A stretch of DNA of 64,000 nt, taken from positions 164,362,001 to 164,426,000 of the forward strand of contig JBITNC010000001.1 in NCBI GenBank assembly GCA_050084985.1, written 5' to 3'. Within the stretch, counting starts at the first letter, position 1. Each line of letters opens with the position of its first letter. A program made the position numbers and the translations under genes. The notes beneath the pieces were generated by a model. That model was not told the origin of the DNA, searched no databases, and was given only the letters and a program-made list of their open reading frames with translations. Origin of the DNA: Nageia nagi. Its lineage: Eukaryota > Pinophyta. Shown in pieces: positions 25,454 through 36,731 of this stretch.

Positions 25454-26029
25454 TGAAGGATTCCATAACCCAAGAACACTTGTAGTACCTCCATCAAATA
25501 TAGCAATTATTCTAAATTAAGAACAAAGAATCAATCACACTAAATTGACACAAGATATATAGTGGTTCCTCCAACTAAGGGAGTACATCCATTTCACTTA
25601 GAAATCTCTATATATCTCTATGGATATTTACAATAGACAATACTAACTCTCCTATAAGCTCTAATACCTATTCTAACATATCATACTTCAAGTATCCAAG
25701 TTTATTTTTTCTCCTACTCATGGTGTCCTTTTATAAGACTCTAAGTTAACCCTAAGTGGTTAGTAAACTTAACCACCTATGGTTAACTAACCATAAGTTT
25801 ACATTAAGAAATATTATACTTGAGTGGGTAGGCCACTCGTCACATGGGTGCTCCACCTAATTGCTTACACCATGGGCCTACATGCCTATGTGGATAAACC
25901 CTCATTTTAATGTTATGTGGGGTTCCACAATTACCTACATGGATAATCCACTTATTAACTTAAGTTGGATTATTTCATTACAAAATACAATGTAAATAGC
26001 CATTTCCAAATTATAATATAATTCCAACA
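25454..26029 (-). repeat. 3' LTR of element E
   Basis: About 576 bp, minus strand. It begins TGTTGGAATT at 26029, next to polypurine complement CTCACCCTTAATGT, and ends near TGAAGGATTCC at 25454. It contains TATAAAAGG (rc near 25731) in place of the TATAAATAGAGG of the other copia LTRs. The left edge could be 25444. Confidence 0.7.
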
Positions 26030-26045
26030 CTCACCCTTAATGTAA

Positions 26046-26737
26046 TGTTGGGAATGTTGATACAATATAAGTAACCATAATAATTCTCCCCCTAAAAATA
26101 CAAATGGGGATGAGAATGGAGATTTCCAAGCTTTGACATATACTATCAAATTGTGTTGACCATCTTCTTGTAGATTTGTATTTTCTACAGCATCCTATAG
26201 AAGCCTGCATAAATTGATCATCATATCTGCAGCTATAAGCAAGAGATATCATCACATATAACACTACCTCATGTTATCCATATACATGTAATCATAAAAA
26301 ATGATATCCAATATTATATGTGCACAACATGCATAATATCATCAAAGAACAATATCATATGTGCTTAGCATCATAAAAATATGATATCTAACAATATCAA
26401 TATAACATCATATCTAAAAAATTTTGATTTGATTTTTTTTATATGTTTATTTATTTTATTTTGTATTTGTTGAGGGTATATGAAGGTGTCATCATATCGT
26501 AACATTTCATACCTTATTTATCATAACATTTCACACCTTATTTCTCTCCATTGATGACATCTTCAAATAACAAATACATATGTGACCATGTTATATTTAA
26601 CCATGTCAATGACCATCAAATGCTAAATTTATTAGTACTAAGTCAAGATTTTAAACCATAGATACCAATTTGACCAATCACCTAGTCAAGATTTACAAGC
26701 CAAATCAATTCAAGATTAAGTTAAAAAAATGCGTACT
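26046..26737 (-). other. 3' UTR of element E, part next to the LTR
   Basis: No gene. It is collinear in antisense with the 3' UTR of D: CATGTTATCCATATACATG-like and GGTATATGAAGGTGTCATC sequences correspond to D at 12098-12260. ORFs here are short and not conserved. Confidence 0.6.
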
Positions 26738-27020
26738 TGACCAAGATGCACAAGGCCATAAGGTGCCACAAATAAACTTAACTTTACCAAGAGTGAGTCA
26801 AGATGCCACAATAAATAAGCTTGACTTTACCAAGAGTGAGTCAAGATGCCACAACAAATAAGTTTGACTTTACCAAGAGTGAGTCAAGATGCCACAACAA
26901 ATAAGCTTGACTTCATCAAGAGTGAGCCAAGATGTCACAACAACTAAGCTTAACTTTACCAAGAGTGAGTCAAGATGTCACAGTTATTAATCTTGACTTT
27001 ACCAAGAGTGAGTCAAGAGT
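26738..27020 (-). repeat. 43-bp tandem array, six clear units
   Basis: ACTTTACCAAGAGTGAGTCA starts units at 26781, 26824, 26867, 26910 (mutated), 26953 and 26996, a strict 43-bp step, with a degenerate unit before them. Each unit carries GTCAAGATGYCACAAC. It lies inside the 3' UTR of E; the related part of D (11830-12000) has scattered, non-tandem versions. Confidence 0.92.
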
Positions 27021-28500
27021 TCATCTTAACCATGCTACTAGTTAAGATGTATATGATGAAAAAAGATAGCATTCATCCAACAAGGATGCAATTTTCATCA
27101 AATATTAAATGTTGGAGAAAGGGCGAACCTTTTTCACTTCCAACAATGTACAATAAATCCATCATCATGGATTTAACTTCCAACATAGAAGGTGTGGCAA
27201 ATGTAAAAAATATGGTAAAATCCATTAACATGGATAAACTTTCATCATAAACTTGCATTTTATACTCCTCCTTAAGAGTAAGTTCATCAAGAAGTGTAGC
27301 ATAATACAATGCTCTACAAATGTAGGGAGTAATGCATATTTTCTAACGATACTTGTATACTTCCTTTTCAAATAAAGATTAATATTGCATTATTAAAATT
27401 CTCAATCAAACTTATGGGAAAAGTTTTAAAACTTTGCACACCAACAACTATATTAAGGTGCACAAAACATTTTGAGGAGAATTTTCTATCCAAGAATGCA
27501 CAAAATTTATAATGTTGAGAGTTTACAAACTCTATTTGTGCATGATTAATGAGGATATAAAAGTTTGAAGAAAGCTTACACAAGCATGTTACTTCAAATG
27601 ATGTGCATGATAGAATTAGGTTTTGGAAGTTCTAAACGTCCATATCAACAAATGTGTATAAATACAAAAGAATTGATTTATATTTTGATGCACATAAAAC
27701 ATATTTATGCAATATAAAAAATGCTTAATTTGCAACCAAGGAATAGTGCTCATAATGCACATTCTTAACAAGTTATATGCAATTAACTAAGTATAACAAG
27801 AAATATTCAATTTTAAGCATAAGCATTTTTAAGAACAATAGTTTTAAGAACAATAATTAATTAATGCAACCTCCCCCTTTTTTATTTTCCTAATAAAAGG
27901 ACATAAGACAAAAAAATGGCATTAAGAAATATGCAAAAAAAAATGTTATACTAGCAAAAACTTGGTCTATGTCTTCCATCTACATAAAACAAGAGTACAA
28001 GCACCCAGTGAAGCCACTAGTAAGGGTGGGATAACAAGGAGATCCTACCCTTGTGCTTTTAGAAGGAAAAAAGATCAAATTAAAGAAATACCATTGCATA
28101 ACGCATGTGGGATGAAAGGTTATGAATAGTCAAGATTTTTCAAAAATATATGGTGGTAAAAATACGTTATGAGGTAAAGCATGGCCTTACAAAAGTGTTG
28201 AACAAATAGAAAGGTATCAAGTTCAATAAGTCACCATCCATACATACATTAGACAAAAATATATTTTTCTTGAGGGCCTTATCAAAATTTGGCTTGCTAA
28301 AACTATTGCTATGAATAGTGATGTGGAAAAATAAATCCCACATGCACTAGGCTAAAGGTAATAAGCATAAATAAATAGGTTTTTCTTATTAGTTTCATGT
28401 GTAGCTTTAGTAAGAAGCTACTCAAGTTGGATGAAGAATATAGGTGGTGGGACATAATAAGTGGAACCTACACTAAATTTTAGTGCAATAAATTTTACAT
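27021..28500 (-). other. Internal non-coding part of element E
   Basis: No gene recognised. 27850-27910 holds GCAACCTCCCCC followed by a T-run; its reverse complement is an A-rich tract with GGGGG, like 11212-11230 in D. 27990-28090 is somewhat GC-richer. The junction with gypsy RT is blurred and lies between about 28440 and 28510. Confidence 0.45.
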
Positions 28501-28504
28501 AAGA

Positions 28505-29260
28505 GTGTCTCTCAAAAATGATTTTTTTTTAATAAAACAAGTGATCCTTTTTACTTTTGGAAAACATAGTAATGTCATCCAAATATACCAAGACTATTTT
28601 GTTGATCAACTCATTAAAGGCATGGTCCATAGCTCTCTAAATTGTGGTCCTAGTATTGGAGAGACCAAAAGACATTCTCTAAAATGTAAATGTTCTCCAC
28701 TTAGTTGTAAATACAATTTTATATTGATCCTCATCCTCTACCCATATTTGATTGAATCTTGAAAAGCCATCAATCATAGAAAAGCAACATGCTCTAGCTA
28801 TTTTTTGCAAGATTTTTTCCATAGGAGGAAGATGGGAATTTTCTTTTAGGGACACTTGATTCAAATTCCTGAAATCTACACATAGTTTGATTTCTCCATT
28901 CTTATTTCTTACTTGGACTAAATTGGCTACCCAAGTAGAATGCTTGATAAGATAAATTATTTTAGCATCCAGGAGTTTAAGCAACTCATGTTTAATAGTT
29001 TCTTCTATTCTTTGGTTTACTGACCTTTGCTTTTATCTATATGGCTTGGCATCTGGCATGAGCTTAGTGGTATGTTGGATCACATTCTTACCATAAATCT
29101 TTAGATCATCATAATTCCATGCAATTACCTTGGTGAACTCATGGTAAATCTAAAGTATCATTTCCTTTTCTTTCTCAATGCATTTAGATCCAACCTTTAT
29201 TCTTCTTCTCGATTCAACTTCCAGCTCAATATGACTTTTCTTTTAAACAACCAGTATTTT
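28505..29260 (-). pseudogene. Gypsy F reverse transcriptase fragment
   Basis: Ty3/gypsy RT on the minus strand. Right to left: an N-terminal stretch (KIYGKNVIQHTTKLMPDAKP near 29050-29100), then open block 28679-28984 with VANLVQVRNKNGEIKLCVDF, FRNLNQ, the first catalytic-Asp motif SMIDGFS, and DEDQYKIVFTT; in another frame YLDDI, the catalytic pair, near 28580. Sequence similarity ends soon after KSKKDHL. The RT-linked RNase H that should follow is absent and E sequence begins. The upstream side runs without a gap into the plant-type RNase H region, so the order protease, RNase H, RT is original. Several stops and frameshifts; dead. Confidence 0.85.
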
Positions 29261-29261
29261 T

Positions 29262-30245
29262 GACTTTTGAATGTCTTCAAAGTTAAATATCCATTCAAAA
29301 GAAAGTAAAACTTTGGGTATAACATCTAATTCTTAAAAATAATCAAGGAGTTCTATAATAGCAAAGGTATGAACTACTACTTCATCTATCATAAAATTCA
29401 TAATATGCTCATCACATTCAAATACATACCAAACATTTGCAGTATCAGGTACAAATGGCCTACACAAAACTTTGACTCCATAGCTTCCTCTTTTGTGATG
29501 AGCAAGATTAAAATGTGCTCCTTTTCTCGTAAGTGCATCAGCAATTTGATTGTTCTTCTTAGGAATAGAAATAAAATTAATTTCTAAAAATGATTCCAAT
29601 AGGTCCCACATCCTATTTCTATAATTATTTAGATAATGATGCTTTACACTAATCTTATCTTTTACTTGATTAATGACCAACTTAGAATGTCCATGGACCA
29701 TAAGACATCTGATACCCCTGCTAATAGCTTTAAATATCCCTAAATCCACTAATTTTGACTTTTGAATATCTTCAAAGTTAAATATTCATTCAAAAGAAAG
29801 CAAAACTTTGGGTATAACATTATTTTTCAGTTGTATAACATCTAATTCTTAAAAATAATCAAGGAGTTATATAACACCAAAGGTATGAGCTACTGCTTCA
29901 TCTATCATAAAATTCATAACATGCTCATCAAATTCAAGTACCTACCAAAAATTTGTAGTATCAGGTACAAATGGCCTACACAAAACTTTGACTCCATAGC
30001 TTCTTCTTTTATGATGAACAGGATTAAAACATGATCCTTTTCCCATAAGTGCATCAACAATTCAATTTTACTTTCTAGGAATAGAAATAAAAATAATTTA
30101 TAATAATGATTCCAATAGTCCCATACCCTATTTCTATAAGTTTTTAGATTACACTAATCTTATCTTTTACTTGATTAATGATCAGCTCATAATCTCCATG
30201 GACCACAAGACATTTGATACCCATGTTGATAGCTTTAAATATCTC
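29262..30245 (-). repeat. Tandem duplication of about 490 bp inside the RNase H region
   Basis: ATCTTCAAAGTTAAATATYC (29273 and 29770) and TAATCAAGGAGTTNTATAA (about 29338 and 29860) start two collinear blocks that both run to ATAGCTTTAAATATCYCTAAAT (about 29724-29745 and 30228-30248). The second block has a 20-odd base insertion near 29820-29845. The copies differ at many sites, so the duplication is old. Confidence 0.88.
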
Positions 30246-30420
30246 TAAATATAGAGCTTCATATTCAACAACATTATTAGTGCAAGTCCATGTGAATTTG
30301 AATGAAAACCTTCTCATATGTCCCTCAGATGACTTAAAAATAACATCAACATTGCATTTATGTTTGCATCTAGTCCCATCAAAGAACATTATCCATACTT
30401 CATGTCCCTTTTTAGCTAAG
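29262..30420 (-). pseudogene. Plant-type RNase H of gypsy F, between protease and RT, partly duplicated
   Basis: RNase H-like domain on the minus strand. The upstream copy (30144-30389) has FFDGTR (first catalytic Asp), NNVVEYEALY (Glu) and VVHGDYELIINQVKD (Asp). The downstream block (29333-29749) repeats the second half: MVHGHSKLVINQVKD (Asp changed to His), then NQIADALTRKGAHF, which has the last Asp. FDG, EYEAL, HGD and ADAL are typical of the second, plant/archaeal-type RNase H known from Tat-lineage gypsy elements. The repetition comes from a tandem duplication (29262-29752 and 29753-30245). This domain lies upstream of RT and directly after protease. Confidence 0.78.
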
Positions 30421-31199
30421 ATTAAAATTGGCTAAATATTATCATATAAATAATAATTACCCATGCCAACATTAGTGACCTAATAATTAATATCATTTGC
30501 TAAAAGTATCTCTATGATTAGTATTGATTCCATGAGTGGATCCCTTTTGAATATCTCTACTTGCTTAGGGTCATTCATGCAGTTTTATTTAGTGATCTTC
30601 CTTAGATGGACATTCTTGGTACCCTCATTTGGTACTTTGACATGATTTTCTTTAAAAGGAAGTAGGAGATGTGTGTAATCTAAAGCTAAATTACCTCCTA
30701 ACTTGGCATTAAACTCTCTGGATAAGTAGATTCCAGATAGAGGTGGAAGATCAACTACAATAATATCCTAAATGACATAAATGTTAGAGAATGCATTCAA
30801 AGTTATGGTAACTCCTTTGACACTACCAATCATATCAACAAGGGAAGAATCTAGTTGTATGGCTCCAATGCATCGAGTTATGTACAATTTCATCTCATCT
30901 GCAATAGCTTTGAGATTAATGGTACTAGCAGCTCCAATATCAATCATACAATTGTTAAAACCTAGCCTTATAATCTAAGGGATGGATAAAAAGGTGGAGG
31001 TCTTCTTATACCTATTAGAGTTGGAAGGATATCATCAGAATTTGTAAACATAACATTGTCCTCATTAGTCCTTTTCTTACTATTATTTAGCTTCAAAGCT
31101 TCTTGTAAAAGGTTAATTTGACCCAAAATTCTTAATACATCAAACATAATTATTTTATAAGGTGTTATTTTAAGTTCTTCCACTATATTGTATGGAATA
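30421..31199 (-). pseudogene. Gypsy F aspartic protease region
   Basis: Minus-strand retropepsin-like region. NCMIDIGAAST (rc near 30935-30960) has the catalytic Asp in a D-I-G version of the D-T/S-G site. It is followed by MKLYITRCIGAIQLDSS, then PLSGIYLSREFNAKLGG and a linker to the RNase H. Upstream, 30968-31183 (ELKITPYKIIMFDVLRI, LLQEALKL) matches the segment that usually links gag and protease in Tat-like elements. Interrupted by stops. Confidence 0.75.
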
Positions 31200-32765
31200 T
31201 AAGAGGTTGAATTACTTATTTTAGTAGGCTGATGGTATCTAAATTTCTGAAGCCTTCTCCTTTTGATGTTTAGTTATGAAAGGATATCTTACTAGAGGAG
31301 GCCTCTCTTTGTCTAGGACACCATTTTTGGTCTAAGTGGGGTTTCTTGAAACAGGAGCAACTTTACCCAAGCCTTGTGAAGTTTAACTTGGATGATTTGG
31401 GAGTTAATTTATTGGATTAGATGGTTGAGATACAATATCCTTGGATCTCTTTGGATTAGGTTGAGCTAAATTAGATGCTTGATTTTACTGAGTAAATTGG
31501 GTTTGTTATGGAGCTACTAAAGTAGAAGCTCTGGTTTGTACATAGCTTGCTTGTTCTCTAGCATAGCTTATAATCAAAAAATTAACCATGGTAACATCTA
31601 CAATTGAGGCTGATGTAGGTTCTTCCATTTGATCATAATGTAATACCAAGTATTGGTATTGGTAGACTGCATAAGAGTCTAGAAAATATAGAGAAAAATA
31701 ATGAGGACACCATTTTGTGACATTTGAAGCATCACTTTCTATAGAACTAACCATGACTGCATTATCTATAGCTTTGGGAGCAGGAGGTTATTCTGGTTGG
31801 TTATTTCTGGGCTAAAATCTTGGTTGATAATGATTATCATATCTTCTAAAATTCTATCCTTGATTTTGCCTCTCTTACAAAGTGAGCTTATTTTTCAAGT
31901 TCCTAATAGTTATCTCTAACTGCCTTATCCTCTCTACCTCTTGTGAGTTTGAACTAGTACTCATACTTGTTGATGTAAGAGTTGGGAGTGCTGGTACTTG
32001 CTTATGAACAATAGGTTTAGGAGGAGGAGTTGGTAAAGCTAGCACTCCTAGATGAGGAATATATAATGGAGCTTGCTTTGGAGGTAAATTAGGAAATAAT
32101 GTCTTAATAGATTTTGGTTGCATCTTTTCTGAGGAGACCAACATGTGTTCAACAATTTTTTTATTTGGGAAATTTGTGAGAAAGTATCCCTAGATATAAC
32201 AATCAACATATTTATATCTAGGTGGAAGGCTTTCCTATAGTATACCAAGGCTTGATCATTAGTTGGTCTGATTGTTACTAGAATGGAATTCCAAGTTTTC
32301 TCAAATCTTATATTGAAATCATCCATAGACTCATGGGGATATCTTTAAATACATGATATCATCACCATATTTATCAAATATCTTGATTAAAGTTTGACAT
32401 AGCTCTCCCCATATATTTATATACTAAGAAGTCAAGGTTTTGAACCATTTTGCTACTTTTCTTTCAAAATAATATGATAACAATCTGGTCATAATAGTTT
32501 CATCATTGATATCAAAACTAGAGGCCAAAAGAGATACATCTTGGTAATGTTCATATGGTGTTTTTCCTAATCCATCATACTTAGGAAAAACTTTAAAGGC
32601 TTCTTGGAGAATAGCCAAGTAATTGGTAAGAACTACTAATGGATGACTATTATTCAAAGTAGGAAAGTTTGCAAAGGTAGGTTGAGCCATGTTTAGACCA
32701 ATTATGTTAGGTGAATGATTTTGTTGGATTGAATCAAATACAATTGTTAATGGGATGGCTCTCAA
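31200..32765 (-). pseudogene. Gypsy F gag
   Basis: Minus-strand gag of the Ty3/gypsy retrotransposon-gag type. 32424-32765 (113 aa) has FKVFPKYDGLGKTPYEHYQD and an AKWFKTL end. It continues in shifted frames through 32048-32326 (MDDFNIRFEKTWNS) and a proline-rich stretch (31875-32144) to 31506-31754 and a Gln/Asn/Pro-rich tail. No clear CCHC zinc knuckle is seen in what remains. Several frameshifts and stops. The start at 32765 is the first Met of the longest block; the real start may lie a little upstream. Confidence 0.75.
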
Positions 32766-33054
32766 ACGGATTTATGGAGAGAGATTTTGATAAACCTTTC
32801 TCCTAATCCTCCTTTAAGGAACTGATAGCTCTATAAATCTAGGTTGTTGCAAAGAATTTATGGCACTACTTTTGGTAAATCTATAAACTAGAGGTGCTAG
32901 GGTTTGAAAATATGATTGGTACCAATAAGGCCTAATAAAATCTTATAATATTAAAAAATAAGGGTGATAGCCTACCATACACTATTATCTAGCCTATTCA
33001 TGTCCAAATGATTTGGATCTTTGCTTAGGTCCCACTAGGCATGCCAAAAATGAA
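32766..33054 (-). other. Leader and primer-binding site of gypsy F
   Basis: Short leader between 5' LTR and gag. A TGGCATGCCTAGTGGGACC stretch (rc of 33028-33046) lies just inside the LTR and starts with TGG, as primer-binding sites do. Which tRNA it matches I cannot decide; it is near the TGGCGCC type used by many Tat/Athila elements. Confidence 0.5.
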
Positions 33055-34988
33055 TGTATTATTATTGATTGGGATGATGTAACCTAAGGGTTTGGTCTAG
33101 TATAGTTCTCTACCAACTGATGGTAGTAAGATTCTTGAATGAGCAGAAAGTGGTGGGATAGTGCACTAGTGAGGGTTTTTTAGCTCAATATCTAGGTTAT
33201 AAGTTGGTTCCTATTTATGTAAAAGGTCAAAAGTTATAGGAAAGAGATAAATGAGATCAAAATTAATAGGAAAGATATCAAAATATAAAACTATTGAACA
33301 AAAAATAAAATAACATGAAAGCAAAAAAAACTACTCAACTTGGGCATCATTGCATAGGTAGTAATCCATGGCCAAGACTAAGAATAGATTGATTACCTCA
33401 TTCTTGGGGTCACGAAATTGCAATACACATCCACAATTTCAAAAAACACTTCATACATGATAGTTACATAGAAAAATAACAACCACAAAATGCAAAGGGA
33501 AAAATATCATAACTTTTCATTATCATATATGAAAACACTTCTTACAATGGGCAACTTCACTAAAATATTTGATCTTTTGGACCTCTAACAATCCACTGTT
33601 TATAATGTTCTATTTACAAAAAGATGGTTGTCCATCATTAAAGATTACAACTACCTATTTGAATAAGAATAACATAAACTTAAATATTTACAATCATGTA
33701 CAATAAATGTACAACTACGATTGATTATGGATTATGGTCCCGATGTAATGCCAATTCTTGGAATTTACAAACCTTCAATCATGGATCTATCTAGTCACAA
33801 TCAATCATCCTTTGTCTCTTTATCATGACACATTTGAACTATCATTAAATTTATGAGGTATGACTTACCATATCTATATGTACAATCAAGTTGTTTAATC
33901 ATTCGATGATCTACCAACCCTCTTTAATCATTAAATACTTCTTTTGTGTGTTGACTACTGTAACAATGAAGGAAGATATAACCATTCAAATGTAAGAGTG
34001 AACTAATACTACCACATGGAAATGAGTTGTATTCGACATATTGGAAAATTCCCAAGTGTCATACACTCTTTATTAAGTGGACCTGAGTGTTCCTCTCTTC
34101 TTATAGTGCTTACTTATCCTTAGCAAGTTTTGTTATGCTTTGGTGGGGTTGTTGAATATCTGTGGAACTTATCACCTACTAATTTCTCCTAAAAAATGTG
34201 ACATTATCTCTCAAAATTGGTGGGGTATATTGAATATAAAGTTATGAATATCTACTACCTTGAAGAACTATCAGTATCACCCACTTACTAAGTCCTTTGG
34301 AGCTCATTGATTTCCATAAAAAAGTATGACATCACCTTGGATTTTCATGGGCCCTACTTTAATTGACTTTTGTGACAATCATTTTCTACTTATGACTTAA
34401 CCTAAACTAACCACTATTATAACAAGGCCTAAAAATAACCCCTAGACTATGGAAGTTTGACACTTAAGTAACTAGACTCGAGATAGGGCCCAGATTTAAC
34501 TTAGATGAACATTCAAACTCTATACAATAGTACCTAGAAATAAGACCTAGATTAGACCTAGAAAAATCTCAAAAATGACTTAGTCAATTTTACAAAATAG
34601 ATACTCTTCAACCTATGACTTGTACACATTTCCTGGACATGACTCATTCAACTATGCACAAAAAACACCCACCTTATAACAAAATGATGGTTTTGAATGA
34701 CACTTTATTGATTAAGACCTGAAAAATATGAACATATCCCATAAATACCTTAAACAAAATTATATTTGACTACAAGTACATAGAATACAAGACTCTTAAG
34801 AAAAAGACTAAGTATATACAATGTAAACTTAGGACTGAATTTTGTATAAGTATTTACAAATGAAAGAAATGGGAATAAGAAATAAGAAGTATAGAAGAGG
34901 TTTTATTGTGAAAATGAATGAATGAATGAAATAATAATGAATGTAAAGAATATTACCCCTTTCAGAGTGTAATTCTGCAAGAATAACA
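33055..34988 (-). repeat. 5' LTR of gypsy F
   Basis: About 1.93 kb, collinear with 18461-20368. No gene inside. Its right edge abuts leader sequence of copia C (34995 onward). Confidence 0.85.
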
Positions 34989-34994
34989 TTTATC

Positions 34995-36731
34995 ATTTAG
35001 AAATAAATGCCTCAATTTGCTAAAAAAACATTCATTCCCCTTTAGCAATTTTACCTTGAAAAATAATACCTTTAACACAAAGGAAAAATAATGCCACATT
35101 TTGAAAAAATGATTCTAAATTTTTTTCTCTTCCTTTACTAAGGTAAAAAAATGCTTTTTTAAAGCTTTTGAAAAAAAAATGCATTCCTAAAAATATACCC
35201 CTTCTCAAAAGGTAAACATTAACACTTAAAATAATTTTAATCTCCAATCTTTAAAAAGAACTACCTTAAAAAAATTAACCTCCCAAAAAAAATACCTCTA
35301 TAAAAAAATATTTAAAAAAAAAATTTGCAAGGAGACAAAAAAAATTAACTGCTTTGCAACAAAATTAATGGAAAGAAGAAGCTCACACTTCACTCCATCC
35401 CCATTAATACTCTAATAATGATGGTCTAAAATGACTTGCAAGTAACTCCAAGACATTGATCAATCATACTTGACTAAGTAATTAAAAAAGAGCCCTCCAA
35501 AAAAAGGTAGAGAGGGTGAGAAAAAATAATAAGATGTCGAATGGCAAAGCGATCAAAAGTGTGAAGTTGGGGTGTAGGAGGTAGACAACTAGGATGTAAG
35601 CGAGGGGGCTAGGTCAAAGGATAGTGGCTAGGGACTAAGTGCAAGTTCGCTCGGTGCAAGGGTGTGACAACTGGGTGAGGTTAACCCCTTGATAGATGTT
35701 GCCACCAAATAAAGGTTTAAAGTGCCCATGTAAACAAAAGTGTAAGATAGGTGTGCATTTTGATTAGCAAATGCTAAGGAAGGAGATTTCATGATGCAAG
35801 CTAATTGGGAAATCAAACTACCATGATGAGAAGGGTCAATAATGGTCATGATGTAAAGTGGAGAGTAGCGCAGTCCAGACCCAATGGTGGAAAATGTTGA
35901 GCGGCTTTAGGCAATGAGTGGGCTTTGCAATGAAGTGAGTCTATTGAGGTACATGGGTTGAGAAGCTTTATGTTGCTTGTGATGTAGCCTGGTGGGGCTT
36001 AGATGATGTTGAGTGAAGTTAGGGAAGGCAAACGATGGCCATCCAAAAGCTTTGGTAGGTGGTGGCTGCTTAAAAAACTTATCTTCTTTGTTTTTTTATT
36101 TAATACTACTTTAGTTTGAACCCCCCTTTTTTAAAAATTTTATTTCAATAAATAAATGTAATCTATTTCTATAAGACTAAAGCCTCCATATTTTTATTAT
36201 TGTTACCCCTTTTTTTTGGATTAAATATAAATTTTTCATCTTATGTTAGATTATTGCAAAATAAATATTCATACATTTTATATGAGAAAGAAAAAAAGTT
36301 AAATATTTTAATTGCATATAATGTTTACTATATTGTAAACAAAAATTGCCTTTTTTTTTCAAAAAAAAATTCCCTTTTTTTTATTTCAACAACAAATAGC
36401 ATATAAAAAATTTTAATTTTTGTAGACTAACCTCTTCAATATACAAAAACATTTAGCAATATACTAAGTAATTTTTGTAAAAAAAAATACAACTAACATA
36501 AAAAAGTTAGTATAAATAAAAAATTGCATCATATTGCTATTTTTAACCATATTTTGCTAAAAAAAATGAACTAACACATAACACAAAATATTTTAGTATC
36601 ATAATGAAATATTCCAAAACCAAAAATCAAGCAAGGAGGAGGTTATACCTTCCCTTGAGTTTACCTCACTAGAATGAATATGAACCTCCAATGTGTTGAA
36701 GAGAAACCTCCAAGAAGGTGTTGATATCAAA
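34995..36731 (-). other. Leader of copia C, LTR-side part (putative intron plus exon 1)
   Basis: No gene. It continues the leader interrupted at 18460: A-rich tracts, a GC-richer island (about 35510-36060), a sense-strand purine tract (rc of about 36119-36135), then the candidate donor at 36648. 36649-36731 would be exon 1, aligning with the short leader of copy I (42577-42676). A degenerate primer site (TTGATATCAAC, rc) lies near 36719-36730. Confidence 0.65.
36641..36651 (-). promoter_or_regulatory. Candidate splice donor in copia C leader
   Basis: Minus strand GGGAAG|GTATAACC. The similarity with the leader of copy I stops exactly at AAG, and copy I continues with AAAATG, the bases that follow the acceptor in H. 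Confidence 0.55.

Larger units (their letters stand above)
25454..28500 (-). mobile_element. Element E: apparently non-coding LTR element nested in gypsy F, 5'-truncated
   Basis: Minus strand. It has a 3' LTR (25454-26029), a polypurine tract (rc of 26030-26045), a long 3' UTR with a 43-bp tandem array, a sense-strand purine tract (rc of about 27865-27890) and further AT-rich sequence to about 28500. No gag, protease, RT or integrase motif occurs in this 3 kb. Its 3' UTR motif (GGTGTCATCAT near 26480) and its purine tract match D. No 5' LTR is seen before gypsy RT resumes, so the 5' end is lost. Inference: E and D are two copies of a non-autonomous (LARD-like) family using copia enzymes. Confidence 0.6.
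18461..34989 (-). mobile_element. Tat-like Ty3/gypsy retrotransposon F, about 13.4 kb without its nested insert
   Basis: Large LTR retrotransposon on the minus strand, inserted in the leader of copia C. It has 1.9-kb LTRs (33055-34988 and 18461-20368), a leader with primer site (32766-33054), gag (about 32765-31200), protease (about 31190-30590), plant-type RNase H (30420-29262), RT (29260-28505), then element E in place of the RT-linked RNase H and most of integrase. Integrase resumes at 25453-24782 and is followed by about 4.4 kb of extra former coding sequence. TTATC flanks both ends (18456-18460 and 34990-34994, with 1 bp of slack), a candidate target duplication. The LTRs differ at roughly a tenth or more of sites in stretches I compared by eye, so it is much older than J. 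Confidence 0.85.

Noticed and set aside
26738-27020. CRISPR-like array of 43-bp units
   Set aside because: The whole unit repeats; no spacers; it lies in the 3' UTR of an LTR element.
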